DNA from: JACKCB01 sp964452775
GTDB lineage: Bacteria; Chloroflexota; Anaerolineae; Promineifilales; Promineifilaceae
DNA: 64,000 nt
Reading direction: 5' to 3'
Assembly (NCBI GenBank): GCA_964452775.1
Contig: CAYVQP010000008.1
Span: forward strand, 1 to 64,000
The first letter of the stretch is position 1. Each line of letters begins with the position of its first letter. Below are positions 17,725-26,806 of the stretch, in pieces. A program made the position numbers and the translations under genes. The notes beneath the pieces were generated by a model. It saw only the letters and a list, made by a program, of their open reading frames with translations. It was not told the DNA's origin and did not search any database.

Positions 17725-18618
17725 ATGCGAGCGATCCAGCTGATGATCGCCGGCGCCCAGAAGGCGGCCACCTCCTCCTGGCTGCAATACCTGGCTCAAC
17801 ATCCGGATATCGAGACGCATCGTCAGCGTGAGATGAGCTATTTTGCCAATGAGGAGGAGTTTGTCGCCGGCTATGAGCATGCGCAGTTGCGCTACTTCGG
17901 AGAGACACGACCGGACAGCACGCTCATTGCCAAGTCTGCCGGACTGATGTATGTGCCGGAAGCTGTGTCGCGGCTCTACGCACACAACCCGCAGATGCTG
18001 TTGGTTGTCTCGTTGCGCAATCCAGTCAGCCGCGCCTATTCCGCTTACTGGTACGCACGACGACACGGTATTGAGACGCTGGCTTCCTTTGAGGAGGCGC
18101 TTGCCGCAGAGCCGCAGCGTCTGGCGGAAGGTTTTCAGAAGCACCGGCTGGTCATCTACGTCCGCAAAGGTGAATACATTCGCTACATCAGAGACCTATA
18201 TCAGCGCTTCTCTCCTGAGCAGGTCTTTCTGGTCCTCGTGGAAGACCTGCGCGAGAATCCTGGGTGTACGGTACAGCGCATATATCAAGCGCTTCCGGGG
18301 CTGGACAGCAGCTTCCAGCCGGATATCAGCGAGCGACACAATGAATCCGCCCGGCCTCGCTCCCAACTGCTTGCCCGTCTGCTCTGGTCGCCATCCTCCT
18401 CCTCCGGCGCAAAGCGGGTGATCCGTCGCCTATTGCCGGCCGGCAGTCGCGATCGGTTGCAGAGCCGCCTGGCTCAGTTAAACGAACAAGATTTCCAACC
18501 GCCGCCGATGTCGCCTCAAACCCGGGCAGCGCTCAGCGAGCACTTTCGGCCCTATAACCAGGAACTGGCCGAGTTGCTCCAGCGCGATCTCAGTCACTGG
18601 CAGGACGTCGAGCAATGA
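17725..18618 (+). CDS. PAPS-dependent sulfotransferase 1
   Basis: This 297-residue protein shows the two PAPS-binding signatures of the cytosolic-type sulfotransferase fold: the 5'-phosphosulfate loop IAGAQKAATSSW (about 8-19, catalytic Lys present) and the 3'-phosphate site VVSLRNPVSRAYSAYW (about 93-108, Arg and Ser present). It resembles heparan-sulfate N/O-sulfotransferase-like bacterial enzymes. It would transfer sulfate from PAPS to a sugar hydroxyl or amine of the polymer. It starts 1 nt after the flippase and overlaps the next gene by 4 nt. Confidence 0.88.
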   Translation: MRAIQLMIAGAQKAATSSWLQYLAQHPDIETHRQREMSYFANEEEFVAGYEHAQLRYFGETRPDSTLIAKSAGLMYVPEAVSRLYAHNPQMLLVVSLRNPVSRAYSAYWYARRHGIETLASFEEALAAEPQRLAEGFQKHRLVIYVRKGEYIRYIRDLYQRFSPEQVFLVLVEDLRENPGCTVQRIYQALPGLDSSFQPDISERHNESARPRSQLLARLLWSPSSSSGAKRVIRRLLPAGSRDRLQSRLAQLNEQDFQPPPMSPQTRAALSEHFRPYNQELAELLQRDLSHWQDVEQ

Positions 18619-19559
18619 CGCACGAAATTGCCGGTCGCGCCCACCTGATTATCGGCGGCGCAACAAAGGCGGGTTCGACTTCCTTGTTTGCGTACCTGTC
18701 CGAGCATCCGGAGGTATGCGCCGCCTATAAGAAAGAGACGCGCTTCTTTCTGGAAGCGGATTATCCGGCCGTGGCGCGCCACCGGCTGGAAGACGGGCTT
18801 GAGGCCTATGCCGCATACTTTCCGGAATGTGATTGCCGGTCAATCTATTTCGACAGCTCACCGCAATATCTCTATTCCAACGCGGCCGCGGAGCGGATCT
18901 ACAGCGTCTTCCCTCAGGCCAGACTGGTCTTCATCTTGCGCGAGCCGATTGATCGCTTGCTGTCCTTCTACCAATTCGCCAAACAACGCGCCTTCATTCC
19001 CCAGGACATGGACTTGCGGGCCTACATTGACAGACAGCTTGAACTGCTGGAGGCTAATCCACCCCCACCCGATTATCTGCGCACCCTGCCCCACGGGCGC
19101 TATTCTCAGTATCTGCCGCACTTTCAGAAGTTATTCCCCCAGGAGCAGCTACTTGTGTTGCAATTTGAGGAGCTCAAGAGGAGGCCGGTTGAGACGATGA
19201 AGGCCATCTGCCGCTTTGCCGGCATTGACGGCGCGTTCTTTGAGCATTACGCTTTTCAGGTGCACAACGCTACCCGAGCTGCGCGCAGCAGCAAGCTGCA
19301 GAAGTCATATGCCTACGTACGCCGGAACTTCAGCAGAGCATTGGATCGGCAACCTCAACTATGGCGGGCAGCAGAGTCCGTGCATCTGCGGCTTTACCCC
19401 AAGTTTCTCTCCTGGAACGGCCGTCAGGTTCAACCGCTGACCGTGCCGGACGACATCGCCCGTAGGCTTGAGGAGTACTACCAGGGAGAAGAGGCGGAAC
19501 TGGCCCGACTATTGAGCCGGCCCGACTTCTCCTGGAGTCTCGATAATGACCGCCGCTGA
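18615..19559 (+). CDS. PAPS-dependent sulfotransferase 2
   Basis: This 314-residue protein carries LIIGGATKAGSTSLFAYL (5'-phosphosulfate loop, about 12-29) and LVFILREPIDRLLSFYQF (3'-phosphate site, about 97-114). It is clearly closer to sulfotransferase 3 than to 1: both share the GG-TKAG-S/T-SL loop, a KKETRFF or KETRFYF segment after it, a DYLYS or QYLYS motif, and GRY-YL near the middle. This suggests a tandem duplication. Its start overlaps the previous stop (ATGA) and its end overlaps the next gene by 14 nt. Confidence 0.88.
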   Translation: MTHEIAGRAHLIIGGATKAGSTSLFAYLSEHPEVCAAYKKETRFFLEADYPAVARHRLEDGLEAYAAYFPECDCRSIYFDSSPQYLYSNAAAERIYSVFPQARLVFILREPIDRLLSFYQFAKQRAFIPQDMDLRAYIDRQLELLEANPPPPDYLRTLPHGRYSQYLPHFQKLFPQEQLLVLQFEELKRRPVETMKAICRFAGIDGAFFEHYAFQVHNATRAARSSKLQKSYAYVRRNFSRALDRQPQLWRAAESVHLRLYPKFLSWNGRQVQPLTVPDDIARRLEEYYQGEEAELARLLSRPDFSWSLDNDRR

Positions 19560-20559
19560 ACAGCTCCTCCGCCAGGAGTCGCCGCCGCAGGATTTTCAGG
19601 GATTTCTCTACTTGATCATCGGCGGCACAACCAAAGCGGGCACGAGTTCGCTCTACTTTTATTTGGCGGATCATCCGCAAGTTTGCGCGGCCAACATCAA
19701 GGAGACGCGCTTCTACTTTAACCGCGAACACTATACGCTGCCGGTGCGCTATTCGCTTGCTGACGGTCTCGACAAATATGAGGCTTACTTCACGCACTGC
19801 CGGGAGCGTAAACTGCGTGTGGAGGCGACGCCCGATTATCTCTACTCGCCTGAATCAGCGCGGTGGATCCGAGAGACGTTGCCGCAGGTGAAATTGATCT
19901 TCATCTTGCGCGACCCGATCGAGCGACTTGTGTCCTGGTATCGCTTCGCCCGGCAACAGCGCCTGCTGCCCGATTCCATAACTTTTGCGGGCTACGTGGA
20001 GCGCCAGCTGGAGAGCGAAGGGGCCAGCGTGCGATCAATGGAACAACAATGGCGGACGCTGGAACAGGGGCGCTATGCTTACTATCTCCAGCCATACCTG
20101 GAAATATATGATCAGGACTCTTTACTTATACTACAATATGAGAGCTTGAAAGAAGATTCGGCGGGCCTACTTGCACGAGTGGCCCAATTCGCCGGCATAG
20201 ATCCCGCCTTCTACGAAATGTACAGCTTTCAGATCCACAACAAGTCGCAGGTCATGCGCAGCAATCGCGTGCATCAGTACTACGTGGATGTCCGCGATGC
20301 TGTCCGGCCGCGGATTCACAACAAGCGCTGGATCTGGAGCTCCATGCGCCGGCTGCGCCGGCGTATCGAGCCGGTGTACCTGCGCCTGAATAGCCGGGGA
20401 AACGAGCCGGTAAGGATTGCCGGCGAGATGATGACCCGGCTGAAGGATTACTATGCCGAAGATCAACGGGCGTTAGCTCAGTTACTGGACCAACAAAGTG
20501 ACCGTAACAGCTTGCTGCAGCCCGTCACAAGGGGAAACCGGAATCATGTCGCGTATTAA
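19546..20559 (+). CDS. PAPS-dependent sulfotransferase 3
   Basis: This 337-residue protein has LIIGGTTKAGTSSLYFYL (about 18-35) and LIFILRDPIERLVSWYRF (about 116-133), the two PAPS sites. It is paralogous to sulfotransferase 2 along its length. Both end in a segment of two basic helices followed by ARRLEEYY or TRLKDYY. The overlap with its neighbours on both sides supports strict co-expression. Confidence 0.88.
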   Translation: MTAAEQLLRQESPPQDFQGFLYLIIGGTTKAGTSSLYFYLADHPQVCAANIKETRFYFNREHYTLPVRYSLADGLDKYEAYFTHCRERKLRVEATPDYLYSPESARWIRETLPQVKLIFILRDPIERLVSWYRFARQQRLLPDSITFAGYVERQLESEGASVRSMEQQWRTLEQGRYAYYLQPYLEIYDQDSLLILQYESLKEDSAGLLARVAQFAGIDPAFYEMYSFQIHNKSQVMRSNRVHQYYVDVRDAVRPRIHNKRWIWSSMRRLRRRIEPVYLRLNSRGNEPVRIAGEMMTRLKDYYAEDQRALAQLLDQQSDRNSLLQPVTRGNRNHVAY

Positions 20560-21940
20560 TCTGGCTCTCGAAAGGCGGCGTTTACTGCAGCTAGAGTTCT
20601 CGCCCGGATGGATACTGTCCGCGGGCATTGTCCTGCTCTATCTTTTCTTCGTTGTCAGCCCGGTGCTATCTATTGGGCTGCTGCAGAGAGGCGTCGGTGT
20701 TGGCCGGTATCTGGATGAGCTTGCCCTTGCCGCACTAGCGCCGCTGATCCTTATCGCCGTGTTCGTCAGTGGTCGCATCTATATCAGTCCTTACATCCTG
20801 TGGCTGATTCTTTTCATCACGGTTGGAGCGATTTCAAGTTGGTTGGCGGAGGTTCCGCTGAATGTGGCGGTCGTAGGCGCATTACAGGCAGTAAAGCCGG
20901 CCGTAGTTTTCATACTCTTTCAATCGATCCCTCTCAACCGGCGGCATGCGGATGCCGTCCTGCGCGGGATAGATGTCTTCTTCAGCTGGTTGCCGGTGCT
21001 GGCTTTACTCTACCTGGTGATATTCGAGATTGTGCTGGGCAACAATCCGCTGCCGGCCATCAACGAATCGGCCAAACTCCGCCTGGGTATTTCCCCTTTG
21101 CGTTCCTTTTTCCCGCACGCCAATCAGCTGGGCAGCATGATGGTGATGGTCGCAACTTACCAATTCAGCTGGCTGGTTGTGAAGGGAGAGTGGCGACGTC
21201 TTATCTATCTACTGGCCGCCGGACTCTGCATCCTGGCGACTGTGCGCATGAAACCGATGTTTGGTCTGCCCCTGGTGCTTATCGTGATCTACGTCCTGCA
21301 CCGCGTGCGAAACGGCACGATTTCAAGGCGGGCGCTGCTCCTCGGCATCAGCGCCCTTATTTTTGTCGTTGCGGCGATCCTGTTTCTATCAACGCAGACA
21401 TCGCTCAGAGAAGTCATTGAAGAGCGAACCGGCGAAGACACCGCGTCCGTCCGAACGGTCCTGCTGACTAGCGCCATACAATTGAACCTGGAGACCTACG
21501 GATTGGGCGTCGGATTTGGCCGCTTTGGCTCACCGGCCAGCGCCGTCAACTTCTACAGCCCGCTCTATGAGCGTTTCGGGATCGATCAGCTCCCTGGAGC
21601 CACGCCTGAGGACCCGCTGTATATTACTAACCAGTGGTGGGCCTGGTTCCTGGGCGAAGTCGGCTTTGTGGGTATGGCGCTCTTCCTGCTGATGCTCACC
21701 CTGGTCTCGCTGTTCCTCTATCGCACAGCCCGCCGGTGGTATCAGACTTCGCCGGCGTTGGCTGTGTTGGCTTACGCCTCGCTGGGCCTGCTGGTTTACG
21801 GAGTCGGTACCGGGGCTGCCGGCGCGTTTCTCACCGGACCGCCCACCAGCTACTACGCCATGTCCATGGCCGGCCTCACCTACGCCATACGGCGCGCCTA
21901 TGAGCGGGAGTCTGCTGTTACCCCGTCAGAACAGCATTAG
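20546..21940 (+). CDS. O-antigen polymerase/ligase-like membrane protein (Wzy candidate)
   Basis: This protein of about 464 residues has roughly 11-12 hydrophobic segments and a larger extracytoplasmic loop around 310-375 containing GLGVGFGRFGSP, the usual position of the polymerase/ligase loop. It would polymerise lipid-linked repeat units or ligate the chain. The ATG at 20546 is preferred because AAGGGGAAAC precedes it; a GTG at 20498 would extend it by 16 residues into the previous gene. Wzy and WaaL are hard to separate by sequence; a second such protein is encoded at 26807. Confidence 0.8.
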   Translation: MSRINLALERRRLLQLEFSPGWILSAGIVLLYLFFVVSPVLSIGLLQRGVGVGRYLDELALAALAPLILIAVFVSGRIYISPYILWLILFITVGAISSWLAEVPLNVAVVGALQAVKPAVVFILFQSIPLNRRHADAVLRGIDVFFSWLPVLALLYLVIFEIVLGNNPLPAINESAKLRLGISPLRSFFPHANQLGSMMVMVATYQFSWLVVKGEWRRLIYLLAAGLCILATVRMKPMFGLPLVLIVIYVLHRVRNGTISRRALLLGISALIFVVAAILFLSTQTSLREVIEERTGEDTASVRTVLLTSAIQLNLETYGLGVGFGRFGSPASAVNFYSPLYERFGIDQLPGATPEDPLYITNQWWAWFLGEVGFVGMALFLLMLTLVSLFLYRTARRWYQTSPALAVLAYASLGLLVYGVGTGAAGAFLTGPPTSYYAMSMAGLTYAIRRAYERESAVTPSEQH

Positions 21941-21950
21941 CCGGGTCTCC

Positions 21951-22928
21951 ATGCCGCCCTCGTTTTCCGGACCGCTGCTCATCGTGGGCATGCAGCGCAG
22001 CGGCACCAAGCTGCTGAGAGATCTGCTCAATCAGCATCCCCAGGTGGGCATACCGCGAGTTGAGACCCACTTCATTCCCTGGTTCGTGCGTCGTTATGCG
22101 GAAGCTCCGGCAGTGGACGATGAGCCGGCGTTCGATCGTTTCTATTCTGATTTCACCCGGACGACCTTCTTTCAAAACATGCAAGCCCGCGGGCAAACGA
22201 TTTCGCAGGAGCAGCTGGCTGCGGCCGTGGAGACGCCCGGATGGGCCGGCATTTTCTCAGCCATATTACGCCTCTTCCGTCCCCCGGGTAAGCCGGCGGA
22301 TGCCGCCTGGGGCGACAAGACCCCCACCTATCTCTTTCATATGCCTTTGCTGAAGGAGTTGTTTCCGGGAGCCAGGTTTCTGCATATCATTCGCGATCCG
22401 CGTGATTACGCCATGTCGGTCAACAAGACCTGGGGCAAGCACATGCTTCGGGCGGCCGTTGACTGGCGTCGCGGAGTAGAGCAAGGGCGCGCTTCCGGTC
22501 GCTCGTTGGGCGCAGATTACAAGGAAGTCCTCTACGAAACGCTGCTTTCCCGGCCGCAGGAGGTGCTGGAGGATGTCTGCGCCTTCATCGGACTGGAGTT
22601 TGTCTCGCAGATGACGGAGTTGGATGAAGCTGAGGAGCAGCTGGGCTCAGCACAGGGCGCCAGACATATTGTGCGCGACAATACCGCCAAATATGTGACG
22701 CAGCTATCGCCGGCCATGCAACGGCGCATCGCTGAAATCACCTATCCTGTCATCTCCACCCTACCATATCCACTCGATGCGGACGTTCGCTATCGTCCTG
22801 TGCCGGCATGGCATCTGGCGCTCCTTGCCCTGTATGACGCCTTCCGATCGGTGCAGTTCCACATTGCCGACAAGGGTCTCCGGCGCGGCGTCCTCTACGC
22901 CCATCGCCTGCATCGCGAGACTCACTGA
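21951..22928 (+). CDS. PAPS-dependent sulfotransferase 4 (distinct subgroup)
   Basis: About 325 residues from ATG 21951. It opens with LLIVGMQRSGTKLLRDLLNQHP, where the phosphosulfate-loop Lys is replaced by Arg (QRSGT, the form found in many Sulfotransfer_3-type enzymes), and has FLHIIRDPRDYAMSV as the 3'-phosphate site. It differs in sequence from the three upstream copies, so it was probably acquired or diverged separately. An alternative ATG at 21900 would overlap the previous gene by 41 nt and add 17 residues with no conserved content. Confidence 0.85.
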   Translation: MPPSFSGPLLIVGMQRSGTKLLRDLLNQHPQVGIPRVETHFIPWFVRRYAEAPAVDDEPAFDRFYSDFTRTTFFQNMQARGQTISQEQLAAAVETPGWAGIFSAILRLFRPPGKPADAAWGDKTPTYLFHMPLLKELFPGARFLHIIRDPRDYAMSVNKTWGKHMLRAAVDWRRGVEQGRASGRSLGADYKEVLYETLLSRPQEVLEDVCAFIGLEFVSQMTELDEAEEQLGSAQGARHIVRDNTAKYVTQLSPAMQRRIAEITYPVISTLPYPLDADVRYRPVPAWHLALLALYDAFRSVQFHIADKGLRRGVLYAHRLHRETH

Positions 22929-22950
22929 CAACCCGCAGGTCTCAGGAGCT

Positions 22951-24069
22951 ATGCAACCACGGATTCTGGTCATTTCCAACTGCTACCCCAACCCGTTCAA
23001 GGCCCACGCTTGTGTGTTCGTCAAGCGCCATGTCCTGTTGCATCGCCGGGCCGGGCTAAATGTGCAGGTGTTGGCGGTGGAAGATAGCCGGCAGGGTATT
23101 TACTACAGCACGCGAAAGTATCTTCGCTTGTTGGGCGCGATCCTCGCCGCAACGTTGCGCGGAGACTACGACCTTGTGCATGCTCACTGGCCTTTTCCCG
23201 CCGCCGCGCTGGCGCTCATACCGGCTACTATTCGGCGAAAGCCGCTGGTGACGACCTCGCACGGCGCATATGTTGACAGCTATCACAACCGGAAGCGCAT
23301 CGTCAAATGGCTGATTCGCCTCTCCTTGCGCAGATCGCGCTATGTGATCGCGGTCGGCGAAGAGCACCGGCGAACGGTGATGCAAGTCTCCGGCGTACCT
23401 TCTGAGCGCATCCGCGTGATTGACATGGGTATCTGGCAGGAAGAGCCGCCGCCGTCACAGGCTGAGGCCCGGCAGAAGCTGGGCCTGGACCCGGCGGAGA
23501 CGATCATCCTGTACATTGGCGATCTCCTTTACCACAAGGGGCCTGATATACCGGTGCAGGCCGCCGCCCGCCTGCGAGCAGAAGGCCGCCAATTCTCATT
23601 GCTCGTGGGTGGGCAAGGGCCGGAAGCGGAAAACCTGAGGCGGCTGATCGATGCGCTCGGACTGGCTGAGACATGCCGGCTGCTTGGCCCCATCCCGGCA
23701 GATGATGTCTATACCTGGTTTGCCGCCGCCGATGTCTGCGTGGTCCCCTCACGTTCGGAGGCGTTTGGCCTGGTCGCTGTTGAGGCGATGTACGCCGGCA
23801 CGCCCGTGGTGGCTGCAGAGGTTGGCGGATTGCGGCAGACGATTCGGCATGGCGAAAACGGCTTTCTCTTCCCCCGCGAAGATGATGCCGCTCTGGCCGA
23901 GCGTCTGGCAGAATTGCTGGATGACCCCGCTCTCCGGCAGCAATTTGCGCAGGCGGGCCGGCAGGTAGCGGCCCAATATGACATGCGCAGGCGCGCGGAG
24001 CGCGTGAGCGACCTTTACCGGGAATGCATCAACGAGGACCGATCGCCGGCCGCGCCGGGGGGCGACTGA
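22951..24069 (+). CDS. GT4-family glycosyltransferase
   Basis: About 372 residues. The N-terminal domain starts PRILVISNCYPNPFKAHACVFVKRH; the C-terminal domain carries IILYIGDLLYHKGPD, LLVGGQGPEAENLRRL and the EX7E signature in VVPSRSEAFGLVAVEAMYAGTPVVAAEVGG (about 266-295). These are typical of retaining GT4 enzymes that add mannose- or glucose-type sugars from nucleotide donors. The ATG at 22951 has CAGGAG 4-5 nt upstream; open frame continues upstream into the previous gene but without a plausible start. About 210 nt of leader-like sequence follow before algD. Confidence 0.9.
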   Translation: MQPRILVISNCYPNPFKAHACVFVKRHVLLHRRAGLNVQVLAVEDSRQGIYYSTRKYLRLLGAILAATLRGDYDLVHAHWPFPAAALALIPATIRRKPLVTTSHGAYVDSYHNRKRIVKWLIRLSLRRSRYVIAVGEEHRRTVMQVSGVPSERIRVIDMGIWQEEPPPSQAEARQKLGLDPAETIILYIGDLLYHKGPDIPVQAAARLRAEGRQFSLLVGGQGPEAENLRRLIDALGLAETCRLLGPIPADDVYTWFAAADVCVVPSRSEAFGLVAVEAMYAGTPVVAAEVGGLRQTIRHGENGFLFPREDDAALAERLAELLDDPALRQQFAQAGRQVAAQYDMRRRAERVSDLYRECINEDRSPAAPGGD

Positions 24070-24159
24070 TGCCTTTAGGGGCGACACGGGAGCAGGTTGA
24101 AGCGTCGCCCACATTTGCCATTTCATTTACAGGTCGAATATACTGGTACTTCTGCGGGA

Positions 24160-24226
24160 AGCGAGTTTAATGCTATCAATTGAACTCGCTAAGGCCGGCT
24201 GGTCGCCATTTGCGACCAGCCGGCTT
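24160..24226 (+). promoter_or_regulatory. Two adjacent hairpins in the algD leader
   Basis: AGCGAGTT (24160-24167) pairs with AACTCGCT (24183-24190), and directly after it GCCGGCTGGTCGC (24194-24206) pairs perfectly with GCGACCAGCCGGC (24212-24224) around a 5-nt loop, extendable by two pairs. The second is a strong 13-15 bp stem without a U-tract. The pair lies 56 nt before the algD start, in the only sizeable gap of the exopolysaccharide operon after 22951. An internal terminator, attenuator or processing site are possible. Confidence 0.55.
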
Positions 24227-24281
24227 CCACAGCAATGGTCGCCGGCGAAGAATCACCCCGACCAGTCTACGGAGGAACAAC

Positions 24282-25607
24282 TTGAATATAGCGGTGTTTG
24301 GCCTCGGCTATGTCGGTAGCGTCACGTCCGCTTGCCTGGCGCGCGATGGCCACCATGTCATTGGCGTTGATGTAAACCGCGAGAAGATCGCCGCCCTTCA
24401 CGAGGGGAAGAGCCCTATCATCGAGCCGGACCTGGCTGAGCTGACCGCGGAAAACGTAGCGGCCGGCCGGCTGGAGGCTACCGACGATGCTTACCAGGCG
24501 GTGCAGCAATCCGACCTGCTGATGATCTGCGTTGGGACCCCCTCACGCGAAAACGGCAGCCTGGACCTGCAATATGTTTGCAATGTGTGCAACCAGATTG
24601 GCGCGGCGCTGGCCGGCAAAGACAGCTATAGCACGATAGTGTTGCGCAGCACCGTCTTGCCCGGCGCTTCGTTGGAGCATCTGCTGCCGGCTCTGGAAGC
24701 AGCCTCCGGCAAACGTGCCGGGGTTGACTTCGGCTTCTGCGTGAACCCGGAGTTCTTGCGCGAAGGCAGCGCAATCAGCGACTTTGATAACCCGCCCTTC
24801 ACCGTCATTGGTGAGTTCAATGAGCGCAGCGGCGAGCAGGCCGCCGCGCTGTATGCGGACATCAACGCCCCGCTCTTTCGCGTCCCCCTGGGCGTCGGCG
24901 AGATGGTCAAATATGCCAGTAACGCCTTCCATGCCCTGAAAGTCACCTTCGCCAATGAGATCGGTAACCTCTGTCAGGCTTATGGCGTTGACAGTCACGT
25001 GGTGATGGACATCTTCACCAAGGATACGAAGCTAAATCTATCGCCGGCCTACCTGAGGCCCGGCTTCGCCTTTGGCGGTTCGTGCCTGCCCAAGGATTTG
25101 CGAGCCTTATTGTATGCCGCTCAACAGGCGGATATCAGCGCGCCCGTGCTGGAATCTATCCTACCCAGCAATCAGCTGCAGACTGAGAAGGCGGTTGAGA
25201 TGCTGGTCCGATCCGGCAAGCGCCGGATCGGTATGCTGGGCCTGAGCTTTAAGCCAAACACCGATGATCTGCGGGAAAGCCCGGCGCTGGAGCTGGCGGA
25301 ACAACTCTTAGGCAAGGGCTTTGAGCTGTTCATCTATGACCGGGAAGTGTCGCTGGCCGGGCTGCACGGCAGTAACCGCGCCTACATGGAGCAAGCCATT
25401 CCACATATCCACTCGCTGTTGCAGCCATCGCTGGCGGAGACCGTCGCCCAGGTGGAAGCAATCGTGGTCACCAAACCTTCGTCGCCCGGCGATTATCAGG
25501 AGCTAATCCGTCTGCTCCGGCCCGACCACGTCCTGATCGATCTCGTCCGCCTGAACGGGCGAGGACAGCTGCCCTTCGCCGGCTCCTATCATGGCATCGC
25601 CTGGTAG
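24282..25607 (+). CDS. algD: GDP-mannose 6-dehydrogenase (AlgD type)
   Basis: About 441 residues. The NAD-binding start is NIAVFGLGYVGSVTSACLA; then VNPEFLREGSAISDFDNPPFTVIGE, FHALKVTFANEIGN, DTKLNLSPAYLRPGFAFGGSCLPKDLRAL with the active-site Cys in GGSCLPKD (about 262-269), and GLSFKPNTDDLRESP. The DTKLNLSPAYLRPG and DFDNPP segments are typical of GDP-mannose dehydrogenases as opposed to UDP-glucose dehydrogenases. The reaction oxidises GDP-mannose to GDP-mannuronate with two NAD. The start is TTG at 24282, with GGAGGA 5 nt upstream. It supplies an acidic sugar to the polymer; overlap of 17 nt with the next gene confirms the operon. Confidence 0.88.
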   Translation: MNIAVFGLGYVGSVTSACLARDGHHVIGVDVNREKIAALHEGKSPIIEPDLAELTAENVAAGRLEATDDAYQAVQQSDLLMICVGTPSRENGSLDLQYVCNVCNQIGAALAGKDSYSTIVLRSTVLPGASLEHLLPALEAASGKRAGVDFGFCVNPEFLREGSAISDFDNPPFTVIGEFNERSGEQAAALYADINAPLFRVPLGVGEMVKYASNAFHALKVTFANEIGNLCQAYGVDSHVVMDIFTKDTKLNLSPAYLRPGFAFGGSCLPKDLRALLYAAQQADISAPVLESILPSNQLQTEKAVEMLVRSGKRRIGMLGLSFKPNTDDLRESPALELAEQLLGKGFELFIYDREVSLAGLHGSNRAYMEQAIPHIHSLLQPSLAETVAQVEAIVVTKPSSPGDYQELIRLLRPDHVLIDLVRLNGRGQLPFAGSYHGIAW

Positions 25608-26787
25608 TGTCCTGATCATTGTCCAAAATCTGCCGGTACCGTTTGATCGCCGGGTTTGGCTGGAGGCGAAGACGCTGGTTGAGGCCGGCTATCAAGTAAC
25701 GGTCATTTCACCAAAAGGCAGACACGGGAAGTTTCGGGCCGGTTATGAGCAGCTGGAGGGAATCCACGTTTATCGTTATTCCCCACCCCCGGAAGCCAAT
25801 GGCACCCTGGGTTACCTCTTTGAGTTTATTTATTGCTGGCTGATGGTCGCCTGGTTGTCGTTGCGTATTTCGAGACGCCACGGCTTCGACGTAATCCATG
25901 CCTGCAACCCGCCGGAGACCTACTTCGCTCTTGCCCGGCTGTACAAGCTTGTCGGCAAGCGCTTCATCTTTGACCATCACGATCTCTCGCCGGAGATGTA
26001 TCTGGCAAAAGGAGGCCGGCGCGACGGCCTCTTGTATCGTGGCTTGCTCTGGCTGGAAAGGCAGACGTTCCGGACCGCCGACGTGGTCATCACCACGAAC
26101 GAATCGCACAAACGGATAGCAATGCAACGGGGCGGCGTGCCGGCGGAGAGGATCTTCATCGTCCGCACCGGGCCTGACTTTGAACGCCTGCAATTGCGGC
26201 CGGCGGAGCCCGAATTGAAGGCCGGATACCCCTATCTGGCGTGCTATCTGGGGGAAATGTGCCCGCAAGATGGCGTCGAGAACATCTTGCACTCGGCCCG
26301 CCTGCTGCGCGACGAATTGGGGCGCGACGATGTCCGCTTCATCTTGATGGGCGGCGGCCCGTCGCTTGAGGAGCTTAAGCGCATGAAAGGCGAGCTGGGG
26401 CTGAACGGCATGGTAGAGTTCACCGGACGTGTCTCAGACAACGACCTGTGCCGCATCCTCTCCAGCGCCGACGTCTGCCTTGACCCCGATCCATACACTG
26501 AATGGTCTGACCAATCAACGATGAACAAGATCATGGAGTACATGGCCTTCGGCAAGCCGGTCGTCGCCTTCGACTTGCGGGAAAATCGCTATTCGGCCCA
26601 AGACGCAGCCGTATATGCGCAGGCCAATGACGTGCGCGAGTTCACCGGCCTGTTAAATCAGTTACTCGACGATGAGGCCAAACGGCAGGAGATGGGCGAA
26701 TATGGCCTGCAACGGGTGCGCGGCGAACTGGCCTGGGATTTCAGCAAGCCTCATCTGTGGGCGGCATATCGCCGGGTGATGGAGTAA
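25591..26787 (+). CDS. GT4-family glycosyltransferase
   Basis: This 398-residue protein begins VLIIVQNLPVPFDRRVWLEAKTL, common in WbnK/WcaL-like GT4 enzymes, and has HHDLSPEMY, LVFIVRTGP-like FIVRTGPDF, the donor-site loop ILMGGGPSLEELKRM and a C-terminal DQSTMNKIMEYMAFGKPVVAFDL segment holding the EX-type signature. It probably adds one sugar of the repeat unit at the cytoplasmic membrane face. Its ATG overlaps the algD end by 17 nt. Confidence 0.88.
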   Translation: MASPGSVLIIVQNLPVPFDRRVWLEAKTLVEAGYQVTVISPKGRHGKFRAGYEQLEGIHVYRYSPPPEANGTLGYLFEFIYCWLMVAWLSLRISRRHGFDVIHACNPPETYFALARLYKLVGKRFIFDHHDLSPEMYLAKGGRRDGLLYRGLLWLERQTFRTADVVITTNESHKRIAMQRGGVPAERIFIVRTGPDFERLQLRPAEPELKAGYPYLACYLGEMCPQDGVENILHSARLLRDELGRDDVRFILMGGGPSLEELKRMKGELGLNGMVEFTGRVSDNDLCRILSSADVCLDPDPYTEWSDQSTMNKIMEYMAFGKPVVAFDLRENRYSAQDAAVYAQANDVREFTGLLNQLLDDEAKRQEMGEYGLQRVRGELAWDFSKPHLWAAYRRVME

Positions 26788-26806
26788 GCAGGGCGTCGCG
26801 AAATCA

